From Flavobacteriales bacterium (GTDB lineage Bacteria; Bacteroidota; Bacteroidia; Flavobacteriales_D; Crocinitomicaceae), in assembly GCA_947454525.1 (NCBI GenBank), contig CANGJM010000018.1:1-62913 (forward strand): 62,913 nt of DNA. The letters run 5' to 3'. Position numbers and translations under genes: made by a program. Positions 1 to 9,223 of this stretch are shown piece by piece. How positions within the stretch are numbered: the first letter of the stretch is position 1; every line of letters starts with the position of its first letter. The notes below the pieces were generated by a model. The model was not told the DNA's origin, ran no database searches, and saw only the letters and a program-made list of their open reading frames with translations.

Positions 1-34
1 AAAAGCCCTGACGATTTTGTCAGGGCTTTTTTTT
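1..34. terminator. Bidirectional intrinsic terminator at window edge
   Basis: A 12-bp perfect stem (AAAAGCCCTGAC at 1-12, partner at 19-30) closes a 6-base loop. It is flanked by A and T runs, so it can work on both strands. It lies just past the stop of the minus-strand DUF3109 gene at 47 and would also end any plus-strand gene left of the window. Confidence 0.85.
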
Positions 35-46
35 GTGATCAACTTT

Positions 47-616
47 TTATTGGATCTCTTTTTCTATGGCAAGAAGCTCGTCATAAAAAGAGGATCCGAA
101 TGCACGAATTAACGGTTCTTTCAAGAATTTGAAAACTGGAACGTCCAATTTTTCCCCACAAGCACAAGCGGGTTTGCAAATATGCCATTCTTCATAATTC
201 AATGCGGTAATGTGATTGAACTGTTTCACGCGGATAGGATATAGGTGACATGAAATCGGTTTTTTAAATCCAATTTCATTTTGTAAATAGGCCTTTTCAA
301 TGGCACATTTCGTGATGCCTGATTCATCGAAATAAACAAAGGAACATTCTTGACCATTAACCAAAGTTGTGGCAGGATGGTTTTCATTGTCCATATAGTA
401 GATACCTTTTTCAGCTACGTTGGCAATTCCTTCCGGACGCATGTGAGCCGAGATTTTGTCATAGTTTTCTTCAATGATCTCAACTTCTTCCATGGTTAGT
501 GGCGCACCGCCATCTCCCTCCACACAACATGCTCCTTTACATGCGTTTAAGTCACAGACGAATTTGCGCTCAAATAACTCAGTGGTAACGATTTTATTTT
601 CTATTTCTATCAGCAT
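47..616 (-). CDS. DUF3109 family cysteine-rich protein
   Basis: This 189-residue protein matches the DUF3109 family common in Bacteroidota; its biochemical role is not established. A cysteine cluster (C21, C26, C30, C31) near the N-terminus and further cysteines in CHLYP and CKPACACG suggest a metal or iron-sulfur site, as in YkgJ-type CxCxCC proteins. I start it at 616 (MLIEIENK), not at an upstream ATG at 679, because a TATCTTTG promoter box lies at 621-628 and would put the transcript start at about the 616 ATG. It diverges from rimP. Family call is confident; function is unknown. Confidence 0.85.
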   Translation of the reverse strand: MLIEIENKIVTTELFERKFVCDLNACKGACCVEGDGGAPLTMEEVEIIEENYDKISAHMRPEGIANVAEKGIYYMDNENHPATTLVNGQECSFVYFDESGITKCAIEKAYLQNEIGFKKPISCHLYPIRVKQFNHITALNYEEWHICKPACACGEKLDVPVFKFLKEPLIRAFGSSFYDELLAIEKEIQ

Positions 617-620
617 CCTA

Positions 621-628
621 CAAAGATA
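621..628 (-). promoter_or_regulatory. Putative promoter -7 box of DUF3109 gene
   Basis: TATCTTTG on the minus strand fits the Bacteroidota TAnnTTTG box exactly. Only four bases separate it from the 616 ATG, so the mRNA would be leaderless or nearly so. No TTG is seen at the usual upstream distance. Confidence 0.5.
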
Positions 629-641
629 AGTCCATTTGATT

Positions 642-671
642 TTGTATTTCCATAAAAAGGATGTATATTTG
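642..671 (+). promoter_or_regulatory. Promoter of rimP-nusA-infB
   Basis: TTG at 642-644, 19 bases, then TATATTTG at 664-671: a full match to the Bacteroidota consensus. The predicted start near 678 leaves a leader of about 55 bases before rimP, containing the hairpin at 698-719. Confidence 0.7.
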
Positions 672-697
672 TACCACATTTATGAACGAATGCAGCG

Positions 698-722
698 AGA
701 GGGGACGAAAGTCCCCTCTTTT
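698..722 (+). promoter_or_regulatory. Hairpin with GAAA tetraloop in the rimP leader
   Basis: A 9-bp perfect stem (AGAGGGGAC, 698-706; partner 711-719) is capped by a GAAA (GNRA) tetraloop and followed by TTTATT. It lies between the predicted promoter and the rimP start at 733. It resembles a weak intrinsic terminator or attenuator. NusA, encoded downstream, acts on such hairpins, so autoregulation is a reasonable inference. Confidence 0.65.
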
Positions 723-732
723 ATTACAAGAA

Positions 733-1209
733 ATGTTAGATAAAAAACTCATATTAGAACTAATCGACGAACGCATTGCCGAGCTGGACAATGGACTTTA
801 CGTCGTAGAATTGACAATCTCGTCAAGCAACGTGATCAATGTTGAATTAGACAAAATCAAAGGTGGAGTATCGGTGAATGATTGCGTTTCTGTTTCTAGA
901 AACATTGAACACAATTTAGATCGAGAAAAGCAAGATTTTGAATTACATGTATCATCCGCTGGATTAGACAAGCCTATTCGTCACATCAATCAGTATTCTA
1001 AAAACATTGGACGCAGTTTCAAGGTTGTGATGAATAATGGAGAAAAGTACGAAGGTGAGTTAATGAAATTAGGTGACGCAAGTATCGTCATCAAACAAAT
1101 TTCCCTACAGAAATCGGAGGAGAAAAGAAGAAGAATACAAGTGGAAGAAATACTAGAGCTTCCCTTAACAGAAATAAAAGAGTCTAAAATTGTTATATCT
1201 TTTAAATAA
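733..1209 (+). CDS. rimP: Ribosome maturation factor RimP
   Basis: This 158-residue protein is RimP, a cytoplasmic factor needed for 30S subunit maturation. The two-domain layout is visible: an N-terminal alpha/beta domain with the typical VSVNDCVSVSRNIE segment, the SSAGLDKPI motif (family consensus S-PG-D-PL), and a C-terminal Sm-like beta domain. The start at 733 (MLDKKLIL) is preferred because the in-frame ATGs at 661 and 682 lie in the promoter or run through the leader hairpin. It heads rimP-nusA-infB, with nusA 5 bases downstream. Confidence 0.93.
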   Translation: MLDKKLILELIDERIAELDNGLYVVELTISSSNVINVELDKIKGGVSVNDCVSVSRNIEHNLDREKQDFELHVSSAGLDKPIRHINQYSKNIGRSFKVVMNNGEKYEGELMKLGDASIVIKQISLQKSEEKRRRIQVEEILELPLTEIKESKIVISFK

Positions 1210-1214
1210 ACGCT

Positions 1215-2450
1215 ATGAATAGTACGGAACTAGTTGACTCGTTCTCGGAGTTTAAGGAATTAAAAAACATTGACAAACAAACAATGCAACATGTCTTGGA
1301 AGATGTTTTCCGAGCAATGTTTAAGAAAAAGTTCAATACAGATGAACACATTGATATCATCGTTAATATCGACAAAGGTGATGTTCAAATTTTCTTGAAT
1401 AAAGAAATTGTTGATGATGGAGAAGTAGAAGATCCAAACACGGAAATCGCTTATTCAGATGCAATTAAAATTGAACCAGATTTTGAAATCGGTGAGGAAG
1501 TAACGGAAGAATTCAAATTTATCGATTTCGGACGTCGCAATGTATTGTCTTTGCGCCAAAATTTAATTTCACGTATCCTTGAACTAGAGAAAGATCACTT
1601 ATACAAAAAATACAAAGAGCGTATTGGTGAAATTGTTACTGGTGAAGTATACCAAGTTTGGAAAAAAGAAATTCTTGTCATGGATGATGACAACAACGAA
1701 TTGATTTTGCCTAAATCTGAACAAATTCCTTCTGATTTCTTCAAAAAAGGAGAATCAGTGAGAGCGGTAGTAGCGAAAGTTGATATGAGAAACAGTACTC
1801 CTGTGATCATTCTTTCTCGTACAGCACCAGAATTCTTGGAGCGTTTGTTCGAATTAGAGGTTCCTGAGGTATTTGATGGCTTAATTACCATTAAAAAGAT
1901 TGTACGTGAACCAGGAGAACGTGCGAAAGTTGCCGTGGAGTCTTATGATGATCGTATTGATCCAGTTGGAGCTTGTGTTGGTATGAAAGGATCTCGTATT
2001 CATGGAATTGTTCGTGAATTAAGAAACGAAAATATCGATGTGATCAACTATACAACGAATAACCAGTTGTTGATCCAAAGAGCTTTATCTCCAGCGAAGG
2101 TGACTTCAATGGAAATATTAGAAGAAGAAAAAAGAGTAAAAGTATACTTGAAACCAGACCAAGTGTCATTAGCCATCGGTAAAGGTGGAAACAATATTAA
2201 ATTGGCTGGAAAATTAAGCGGTTACGAAATTGATGTATACCGTGATGGAGAAGTAGATGTAGAGGATGTTGATTTAGAGGAATTTGCTGATGAAATCGAT
2301 AGTTGGATTATCGATGAATTGAAAGCAATTGGCTGTGATACAGCGAAATCTGTTTTGGAAATTGGCGTGGTTGATTTAGTATCACGTACGGATCTTGAAA
2401 AAGAAACGATTGAGGAAGTATTCCGAATTTTACAAGCAGAATTTGAATAA
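1215..2450 (+). CDS. nusA: Transcription termination/antitermination protein NusA
   Basis: NusA binds RNA polymerase and nascent RNA to modulate pausing, termination and antitermination. Its 411 residues fit the short Bacteroidota form. The order is an N-terminal polymerase-binding domain (about 1-130), an S1 domain (about 135-200), then KH1 and KH2. KH signatures are visible as VGMKGSRIHGIVREL and AIGKGGNNIKLAG. The acidic C-terminus (about 350-411) carries one helix-hairpin-helix-like repeat. It sits between rimP and infB, the classic order, with a 35-base gap to infB. Confidence 0.97.
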   Translation: MNSTELVDSFSEFKELKNIDKQTMQHVLEDVFRAMFKKKFNTDEHIDIIVNIDKGDVQIFLNKEIVDDGEVEDPNTEIAYSDAIKIEPDFEIGEEVTEEFKFIDFGRRNVLSLRQNLISRILELEKDHLYKKYKERIGEIVTGEVYQVWKKEILVMDDDNNELILPKSEQIPSDFFKKGESVRAVVAKVDMRNSTPVIILSRTAPEFLERLFELEVPEVFDGLITIKKIVREPGERAKVAVESYDDRIDPVGACVGMKGSRIHGIVRELRNENIDVINYTTNNQLLIQRALSPAKVTSMEILEEEKRVKVYLKPDQVSLAIGKGGNNIKLAGKLSGYEIDVYRDGEVDVEDVDLEEFADEIDSWIIDELKAIGCDTAKSVLEIGVVDLVSRTDLEKETIEEVFRILQAEFE

Positions 2451-2485
2451 ATTAATTCCACTTACAGAAGCGTAAAAGGATAAAT

Positions 2486-5254
2486 ATGGCGGGAAAACCG
2501 ATTCGATTAGGAAAAGCAGCAGGTGAACTCAATGTTGGACTACCAACTTTGGTGGAGTTCTTAGAGTCTAAAGGAATTAAAATTGATTCCAATCCAAACA
2601 CACGTTTGGAGCAGGATCATTTTGAACTTTTGTGCCAAGAATTTGCGGCTGATCAATCTATGAAAGAGCAGTCTAAGGCTTCTTCTCGTAGAGAAAAACG
2701 TGAGTCTGTCACGTTGAGCGATAAGCCAGCAGACGCTCCAAAAATGTCTGATTCATCTGAGGATGAGGACGAAGGAGATGCCATTAACTTGGAGGAAATA
2801 AAGCGTCAAGTATTTGCTACTGAAAAACCAGTTGTAGTCGCGCCAGAAGAACCTAAAGCACCTGAAGTTGCAAAGGAAATTGATCACACACCGGAAATTA
2901 CTCCTGTGGAAAGCAGTCACGTTAATGTGATTGGAAAAATTGATCTTTCTGCCATCAACCAACGCACGCGTCCTGATAAAAGAAAAGAAGAGCCGGCTCC
3001 GAAAGCTAAAGCGACCCCTGCACCTGCACCGGCGCCAAAAGTGGAGGAAAAACCGACAACTCCTATAGCTGAACCAAAGGTTGAAGAAAAGCCAAACGCA
3101 GCTCCAGTAATTGAAACAATTCGTTTCGAACGTCAAGTGTTATCTGGACCAACTGTATTAGGTAAAATTGAATTACCTGTCGAAAGACCGAGAAATCCAG
3201 TGGCTTCCTCTAATGATGATGCGAAACGCAAGCGCAAACGCATTAAAAAGGTGGAAACACCTGCACCAAATGCAACACCAGGAAATAATAATCGTCCAGG
3301 TGGCGGAAATAATCCAGCAAATAAAGGTCCGAGAGCTGAAAAGCCAGAGATCAAGGCTACGGATATTCAAAAAGAAATTAAGGATACTCTCGCGAGACTT
3401 TCTAATCAAGGTGGTAAATCAAAAGCGTCTAAAAATAGACGTTTAAAAAGAGATAATTTCCAACAAAGACGCCAAGAAGAAATGGCGGCAGCGGAATTGG
3501 AAGACAAAATCTTGAAATTAACGGAGTTCGTAACGGTATCTGAATTGGCTTCCATGATGAGCGTACAACCAACACAGGTTATTTCTGTGTGTATGTCCTT
3601 GGGAATCTTCGCTTCCATTAACCAACGCTTAGATGCAGAAACAATTCACATTGTTGCGGATGAGTTTGGATTTGAAACGGAATTCGTGAGTGCGGAAGTA
3701 CAAGATGCGATTCAAACAGTTGAGGATAAACCGGAAGACCTTATTAGTCGTCCACCAATTATTACCGTAATGGGTCACGTTGACCACGGTAAGACGTCAC
3801 TTCTTGATAGAATTCGTAATGCGAATGTAACAGAAGGTGAAGCAGGTGGAATCACTCAGCACATTGGTGCATATTCAGTTACCTTGAAAGATGGTCGAAA
3901 AATGACCTTCTTGGATACTCCAGGTCACGAGGCATTTACTGCCATGCGTGCTCGTGGTGCTCAAGTAACAGATGTTGCCATTATTATCGTGGCAGCGGAT
4001 GATGATGTCATGCCGCAAACGAAAGAGGCAATTTCGCATGCGCAAGCAGCAAATGTACCGATGATTTTTGCAATCAATAAAATCGATAAGCCAGGAGCGA
4101 ATCCAGACCGAATCAGAGAACAACTTTCAGCAATGAATATCTTGGTGGAGGACTGGGGTGGTAAATACCAAGTGCAAGAAATTTCTGCAAGACAGAATTT
4201 AAATATTGATAAGTTATTGGAAAAAGTGCTTTTAGAAGCTGAGTTATTAGAGCTAAAAGCAAATCCAAATAAAAATGCCGTTGGTACTGTAATTGAATCC
4301 TCTTTGGATAAAGGAAAAGGTTACGTGACAAACATGCTCGTTGAATCAGGAACCATGCGCGTAGGTGATGTGGTGCTTGTTGGACGTTACTTCGGTAAAG
4401 TTCGTGCCATGCATGACGAACAAGGTGTTGCATTGAAAGAAGCAGGACCTGCTTGTCCAGTATCGGTTCTAGGAATCGGTGGTGCGCCAAGTGCCGGTGA
4501 TAAATTCAACATCTTAGATGACGAGAAAGAAGCAAAATCAATTGCTACGAAACGGGAACAATTGTACCGCGAACAAGGATTACGTACAACGAAACATATT
4601 ACGTTGGATGAAATTGGACGTCGTTTGGCAATCGGAGACTTTAAAGAATTGAACATTATCGTGAAAGGTGATGTGGATGGTTCCATCGAAGCACTTTCTG
4701 ATGCATTGTTGAACTTGTCAACGGAGGAAATCCAAGTAAACATTATCCTGAAAGGGGTAGGAGCAATTACTGAGGCCGATGTGAATTTAGCTTCCGCTTC
4801 GGATGCAATCATCATCGGATTCCAGGTTCGTCCTTCATTAACGGCACGTAAACTTGCTGAAAGTGAGCAAATCGATATTCGACTTTACTCGGTGATCTAC
4901 AAGGCTATTGAAGAAATTAAAGCGGCAATGGAAGGAATGCTTTCTCCAGATATCGAGGAGCAAATTCTTGGTTCTGCTGAAATTCGTGAAACATTCGATA
5001 TTACGAAAGTTGGAACAATCGCTGGTTGTTATGTGATGGATGGAGTCATCAAACGCTCTTCTAAAATCCGCGTGATTCGTGATGGAATCGTTGTTCATAC
5101 TGGTCTTTTGGGATCGTTGAAACGTTTCAAGGACGATGTGCGTGAGGTGAAAAACAACTACGAATGTGGATTGAACATCGATAAATACAACGACATTAAA
5201 ATCGGTGATATCGTTGAAGCATACGAGGAAGTAGAAGTTGCAAGAAAATTATAG
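2486..5254 (+). CDS. infB: Translation initiation factor IF-2
   Basis: IF-2 is the GTPase that places initiator tRNA on the 30S subunit and drives subunit joining. The protein has 922 residues. Residues 1-60 hold the IF2 N-terminal helical domain. Residues 60-350 are a low-complexity Ala/Pro/Lys/Glu linker ending in a strongly basic stretch. The GTPase begins at G1 GHVDHGKT (430-437), with DTPGHEAF (G3) and NKID (G4) following, then the C-terminal beta-barrel domains. The linker explains several long spurious reading frames on both strands. Confidence 0.98.
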   Translation: MAGKPIRLGKAAGELNVGLPTLVEFLESKGIKIDSNPNTRLEQDHFELLCQEFAADQSMKEQSKASSRREKRESVTLSDKPADAPKMSDSSEDEDEGDAINLEEIKRQVFATEKPVVVAPEEPKAPEVAKEIDHTPEITPVESSHVNVIGKIDLSAINQRTRPDKRKEEPAPKAKATPAPAPAPKVEEKPTTPIAEPKVEEKPNAAPVIETIRFERQVLSGPTVLGKIELPVERPRNPVASSNDDAKRKRKRIKKVETPAPNATPGNNNRPGGGNNPANKGPRAEKPEIKATDIQKEIKDTLARLSNQGGKSKASKNRRLKRDNFQQRRQEEMAAAELEDKILKLTEFVTVSELASMMSVQPTQVISVCMSLGIFASINQRLDAETIHIVADEFGFETEFVSAEVQDAIQTVEDKPEDLISRPPIITVMGHVDHGKTSLLDRIRNANVTEGEAGGITQHIGAYSVTLKDGRKMTFLDTPGHEAFTAMRARGAQVTDVAIIIVAADDDVMPQTKEAISHAQAANVPMIFAINKIDKPGANPDRIREQLSAMNILVEDWGGKYQVQEISARQNLNIDKLLEKVLLEAELLELKANPNKNAVGTVIESSLDKGKGYVTNMLVESGTMRVGDVVLVGRYFGKVRAMHDEQGVALKEAGPACPVSVLGIGGAPSAGDKFNILDDEKEAKSIATKREQLYREQGLRTTKHITLDEIGRRLAIGDFKELNIIVKGDVDGSIEALSDALLNLSTEEIQVNIILKGVGAITEADVNLASASDAIIIGFQVRPSLTARKLAESEQIDIRLYSVIYKAIEEIKAAMEGMLSPDIEEQILGSAEIRETFDITKVGTIAGCYVMDGVIKRSSKIRVIRDGIVVHTGLLGSLKRFKDDVREVKNNYECGLNIDKYNDIKIGDIVEAYEEVEVARKL

Positions 5255-5294
5255 TCAAATTAGGCTGAGGCGTATTATTACCTGCATTTTTGCG

Positions 5295-5302
5295 TAATTT
5301 TG
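5295..5302 (+). promoter_or_regulatory. Putative promoter box upstream of tatA
   Basis: TAATTTTG matches TAnnTTTG and lies 25 bases before the tatA ATG. No TTG at 19-20 bases upstream is evident. Confidence 0.45.
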
Positions 5303-5327
5303 TTATTCATTCAATAAAAGAAATCTT

Positions 5328-5513
5328 ATGGGTAAGTTAGGACCAACAGAAATCATCCTTATTTTAGTGATCATCCTTTTGTTTTTCGGAGGCAAGAAAA
5401 TTCCTGAATTAATGCGTGGACTTGGAAAAGGCGTAAAAGAATTTAAGGATGCTTCCAAAGGAGAAGTAGAAGAGACAAGTTCCTCTACTGAGATCAAAGT
5501 AGACGATAAATAA
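5328..5513 (+). CDS. tatA: Sec-independent translocase subunit TatA/E
   Basis: This 61-residue protein is a TatA-type component of the twin-arginine system, which exports folded proteins across the inner membrane. A short N-terminal transmembrane helix (about 7-21) is followed by the FGGKKIPELMRGLGKG hinge and amphipathic helix that define the family, then a charged tail. No tatC is nearby. gatA begins 7 bases downstream, so the two are probably co-transcribed. Confidence 0.95.
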   Translation: MGKLGPTEIILILVIILLFFGGKKIPELMRGLGKGVKEFKDASKGEVEETSSSTEIKVDDK

Positions 5514-5520
5514 GATTCTC

Positions 5521-6927
5521 ATGTATCGTACGATTGGTGATGTTCAGAAAGCTGTGCTTTCAGGTGAAACTGTCTTGTCTATTGCACAAGCATATCTTCA
5601 ACGAATTGAAGATCATAAGCACCTAAACGCTTTTCTGGAAGTGTTTACAGAATCCGTTCTGGAAAACGCCAAGAAAGTCGATGAGAAAGTGAAAAATGGC
5701 ACGGCTGGTAAATTAGCCGGTGTGGTGATTGGAATCAAAGACAACATTTGTTACAAAGATCACCGCGTTAGTGCCTCATCAAAAATATTAGAAGGATTCA
5801 CATCCCTTTATACCGCAACTGTTTTACAACGTTTGATTGATCAAGATGCCATCGTTATTGGACGATTGAATTGCGATGAATTTGCCATGGGAAGTTCAAA
5901 TGAAACTTCGGCTTTTGGCTCCGTTGAAAACAATTGGAAAGCAAACCATGTTCCTGGTGGTTCATCCGGCGGAAGTGCTGTTGCAGCAAGCGCAAACTTG
6001 TGTACAATTACACTTGGAAGCGACACCGGTGGATCTGTTCGTCAACCAGCTTCTTGGACAGGAACCTACGGTTTAAAACCGACTTACGGACGCATGAGTC
6101 GTAACGGTTTAATTGCATACGCTTCTTCCTTTGATCAAATCGGTTCATTCACAAATTCTGCTGCTGATGCACAATTGATTTATGAATTGTCAGCAGGAGA
6201 AGATGAAATGGATGCCACAACTTCTTCGAAAGAAGTATCGAATGATAAAAATGCGTTCCCTGAAAAACTGAAAATCGGACTCATCAGCGAATGTGTGCAT
6301 CACGAAGGATTAGATCCAGAAGTTCGCAAGAATTTATCGGAGTTGATTCAAAAGTTAATAGATGCCGGACATGAAGTAACGGAAGTTAGTTTTCCTTTCA
6401 TGGATTATATGGTGCCGACTTATTACGTTTTAACAACTGCCGAAGCTTCTTCCAACTTATCGCGCTTTGACGGTGTCCATTATGGCTACCGAAGCCAAGA
6501 TGCGAAAGGTGTGGAGCAAACGTACGTTAAATCACGAACGGAAGGATTTGGTACGGAAGTGAAAAGACGCATCATGACAGGAACGTTTGTACTATCTCAC
6601 GGATATTACGATGCATATTACACACAAGGACAAAAAGTAAGAAGGGTGCTTAAAAATCGCACGGATGATTTTTTCAAGAACCTCGATTTATTGCTGTTGC
6701 CTACAACTCCTGGTACTGCTTTTGAGAAAAATGCGGTAAAGGACCCTATCCAAATGTACTTGCAAGATATTTTCACGGTTCATGCGAATCTAACAGGAAA
6801 TCCTGCGATAAGCATACCGTTTAAAGTCCATTCAAATGGATTACCATATGGAATTCAGTTAATGGCCGATTGCTTCCAAGAAGATTTATTATTCCACGGA
6901 GTGAAAAAATTGGAGGAGCTACTATGA
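5521..6927 (+). CDS. gatA: Asp-tRNA(Asn)/Glu-tRNA(Gln) amidotransferase subunit A
   Basis: GatA is the amidase subunit of GatCAB, which releases ammonia from glutamine to convert Glu-tRNA(Gln) and Asp-tRNA(Asn) to the cognate species. The 468 residues carry the amidase signature with the Ser-cisSer-Lys triad: K73 in GIKDN, S148 in GGSSGGS and S172 in DTGGSVRQPA. gatB and gatC are not in the window, as is common. The TGA overlaps the ATG of the next gene by 4 bases. Confidence 0.96.
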   Translation: MYRTIGDVQKAVLSGETVLSIAQAYLQRIEDHKHLNAFLEVFTESVLENAKKVDEKVKNGTAGKLAGVVIGIKDNICYKDHRVSASSKILEGFTSLYTATVLQRLIDQDAIVIGRLNCDEFAMGSSNETSAFGSVENNWKANHVPGGSSGGSAVAASANLCTITLGSDTGGSVRQPASWTGTYGLKPTYGRMSRNGLIAYASSFDQIGSFTNSAADAQLIYELSAGEDEMDATTSSKEVSNDKNAFPEKLKIGLISECVHHEGLDPEVRKNLSELIQKLIDAGHEVTEVSFPFMDYMVPTYYVLTTAEASSNLSRFDGVHYGYRSQDAKGVEQTYVKSRTEGFGTEVKRRIMTGTFVLSHGYYDAYYTQGQKVRRVLKNRTDDFFKNLDLLLLPTTPGTAFEKNAVKDPIQMYLQDIFTVHANLTGNPAISIPFKVHSNGLPYGIQLMADCFQEDLLFHGVKKLEELL

Positions 6928-8441
6928 GAGGTATTCTGCTTGTCCTATTGATGCTTACTGGGTTTTCGTTTAGCCAAAAACCGGCACACCTCATACGACC
7001 TGCGGATACACTAAATCCTGACGCTTTCTTTAACACTGTTCAACAAAGTTTGAACATGTTCTATGCAGAATACGCAAATCAACACAATTACGATTCAATT
7101 ATTAATTCGTTGAATTATGAACCGAATCAAGTTCCAACTTTCACTGACGACGTTTATTGTCAACGCCTAGAAGAAATGAGCAAAAAAAGTCCATTCCATA
7201 TGGACTGTAACCAAGCAACGCTTTCTACCATTAAGTTTTTTGCCGCTCAAAGACGTGGATTTATTCGTGTCGTAATGGGTCGTTCTGCGCTCTATTTCGA
7301 TTTATTCGGCGAAAAATTGGCGGAATATGGCCTACCTCAAGAACTACGTTATTTATCCGTTATTGAGAGTGGCTTGCGTCCACAAGTAAAATCACGAGCT
7401 GGAGCCCTTGGTCTCTGGCAATTTATGTACAAAACAGGATTGTACTTTGGATTGGAAGAAAATTCGTACATCGATGAACGAATGGATCCAGAAAAAGCGA
7501 CGGATGCAGCCTGCCGCTATTTGAAACAACTTTATGGCATTTATGGGGATTGGAATTTAGCACTAGCGGCTTACAATGCCGGTCCAGGAAACGTGAATCA
7601 TGCTATTAAACGATCTGGCGGAAAAACAACCTATTGGGAAGTTCGCCCATTTTTACCCCAAGAGACGCAAGGATATGTTCCGAATTTCATCGCAGCGGCG
7701 TATTTGATTACGTATCACGCTGAACATAACATCGTTCCAATGGAAGCGAAAGTACACAATGCTCAGTTGGACACCATGTGTATGAAAAGCGGTGTACACA
7801 TGAATACCATTTCGCAAATTGCAAGTTGGGATATAGAAGAAATTAAATCCTTAAATCCAGTCTATAAGACTGCATTTATTCCCAAAATGACTCCCGCAAG
7901 GTGTTTGACTGGTCCAATGGATAAAATTAATTTACTCGTGAGTTTGGAAGATTCTCTTTATTCATTAGAAAAATTTCTTTACGCTCCGAAACCACCTGTA
8001 CCAAAACCTGTTCTTGTTGTCCCTCAAGACTCCTCACAGAATATCGACTCTGTGTCACTTAACACGGAGGTTGTGGATTCGTTAAAACCGACGAATGAAA
8101 ACCTTCAATACCACAAAGTCAAAGCTGGGGAGAACTTAAAGAATATTGCACTAAAGTATAATGTGACGATTGAACAGATTATGGAGTGGAATGGGCTTCA
8201 GACAACCAATATTTATGTCGGACAAAAGCTAAAATTATTTAGCTCTCAAACGGTCACACCAACACCAACGCCTGCACCGCGTCCAGTGCAACCGGCTAAA
8301 AAATATTACAACGTGAAACCTGGTGACACGTTTGGAAAAATTGCACAACGAAATAACTTAAGTCAAGGTCAACTTCAACGCTTGAATCCTGGCGTGAACA
8401 TCAACAATATTTCTGTCGGACAACGCATCAGAATTAAGTAA
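6924..8441 (+). CDS. MltD-like lytic transglycosylase with two LysM domains
   Basis: This envelope enzyme cleaves peptidoglycan glycan strands. Its 505 residues start at 6924 (MRGILLVLL), giving a proper signal peptide ending near GFSFSQ; an upstream in-frame start lies inside gatA. A GGAGG precedes the ATG. The SLT domain (about 140-290) shows the catalytic Glu in VIESGL and the downstream SRAGALGLWQFM and AAYNAGPGN motifs. Two LysM modules follow a Pro-rich linker (HKVKAGENL at about 395, YNVKPGDTF at about 460). Start and stop codons overlap with gatA as ATGA. Confidence 0.93.
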   Translation: MRGILLVLLMLTGFSFSQKPAHLIRPADTLNPDAFFNTVQQSLNMFYAEYANQHNYDSIINSLNYEPNQVPTFTDDVYCQRLEEMSKKSPFHMDCNQATLSTIKFFAAQRRGFIRVVMGRSALYFDLFGEKLAEYGLPQELRYLSVIESGLRPQVKSRAGALGLWQFMYKTGLYFGLEENSYIDERMDPEKATDAACRYLKQLYGIYGDWNLALAAYNAGPGNVNHAIKRSGGKTTYWEVRPFLPQETQGYVPNFIAAAYLITYHAEHNIVPMEAKVHNAQLDTMCMKSGVHMNTISQIASWDIEEIKSLNPVYKTAFIPKMTPARCLTGPMDKINLLVSLEDSLYSLEKFLYAPKPPVPKPVLVVPQDSSQNIDSVSLNTEVVDSLKPTNENLQYHKVKAGENLKNIALKYNVTIEQIMEWNGLQTTNIYVGQKLKLFSSQTVTPTPTPAPRPVQPAKKYYNVKPGDTFGKIAQRNNLSQGQLQRLNPGVNINNISVGQRIRIK

Positions 8442-8467
8442 TCCAAGTAAAAGCACCAATCGGAGCG

Positions 8468-9223
8468 ATGAAAATAACGGGTGTCATCATCACATTTAAC
8501 GAAGAACGAAACATCGGACGCTGCATAGTGTCTTTGAAAAACGTATGTGATGAAATCATTGTGTTGGACTCCTTTTCGACCGATCAAACGGAAGCAATTT
8601 GCCACTCTCATCACGTGAAGTTTGTACAGCATGCCTTTGACGGACATATCCAACAGAAAAATCGAGCTTTACAGTTAGCGGAAACAGAGTGGGTACTTTC
8701 CTTAGATGCTGACGAAGCATTAACGGAAGAATTGTCACAAGCCATTTTGAAAGTGAAACAACATCCAAGTGGGGAAGCCTATGCATTTAATCGTTTAACG
8801 AATTACTGTGGACATTGGGTGAAACACTGTGGCTGGTATCCCGACACGAAAACCAGACTGGTAAAAAAAGAACGCGCTCATTGGACAGGTGTGAATCCAC
8901 ATGATCGCCTTGAACGAATGGATCAAGGTAAAGCGGAATTATTAAACGGTGATTTACTTCATTACTCTTACTATACGAAGGAAGATCACTTCAAACAAAT
9001 CGAATATTTCGGTAATATAGCAGCTAAAGAACTTTTTGACCAAGGCAAGAACATTTCATGGGGACTTCTATACGTGAAGGTCGTAAATCAATTCATTAAA
9101 AGTTTTTGGATCAAACTAGGCATCTTAGATGGAAGAACCGGATTACTCATTTCCATGCGAAGTGCTTACGCAACCTATGTAAAGTACTGTAAATTGCGCA
9201 GGTTAAATCAACAATCACGATGA
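8468..9223 (+). CDS. Family 2 glycosyltransferase (WaaE/KdtX-like)
   Basis: A 251-residue GT-A enzyme that probably adds a sugar to lipopolysaccharide or another surface glycan. Visible features are the N-terminal VIITFNEERNIGRC nucleotide-sugar fold, DSFSTDQT and the DXD-type LSLDADEAL motif. Its overall shape matches the WaaE/KdtX group of LPS-core glycosyltransferases. It overlaps the following GT9 gene by 4 bases, and the GT2-GT9 pair supports a lipid A/core role. The substrate cannot be read from sequence. Confidence 0.87.
   Translation: MKITGVIITFNEERNIGRCIVSLKNVCDEIIVLDSFSTDQTEAICHSHHVKFVQHAFDGHIQQKNRALQLAETEWVLSLDADEALTEELSQAILKVKQHPSGEAYAFNRLTNYCGHWVKHCGWYPDTKTRLVKKERAHWTGVNPHDRLERMDQGKAELLNGDLLHYSYYTKEDHFKQIEYFGNIAAKELFDQGKNISWGLLYVKVVNQFIKSFWIKLGILDGRTGLLISMRSAYATYVKYCKLRRLNQQSR

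Noticed and set aside
2753..3618. Several open frames on both strands within infB
   Set aside because: Caused by the low-complexity Ala/Pro/Lys linker of IF-2.
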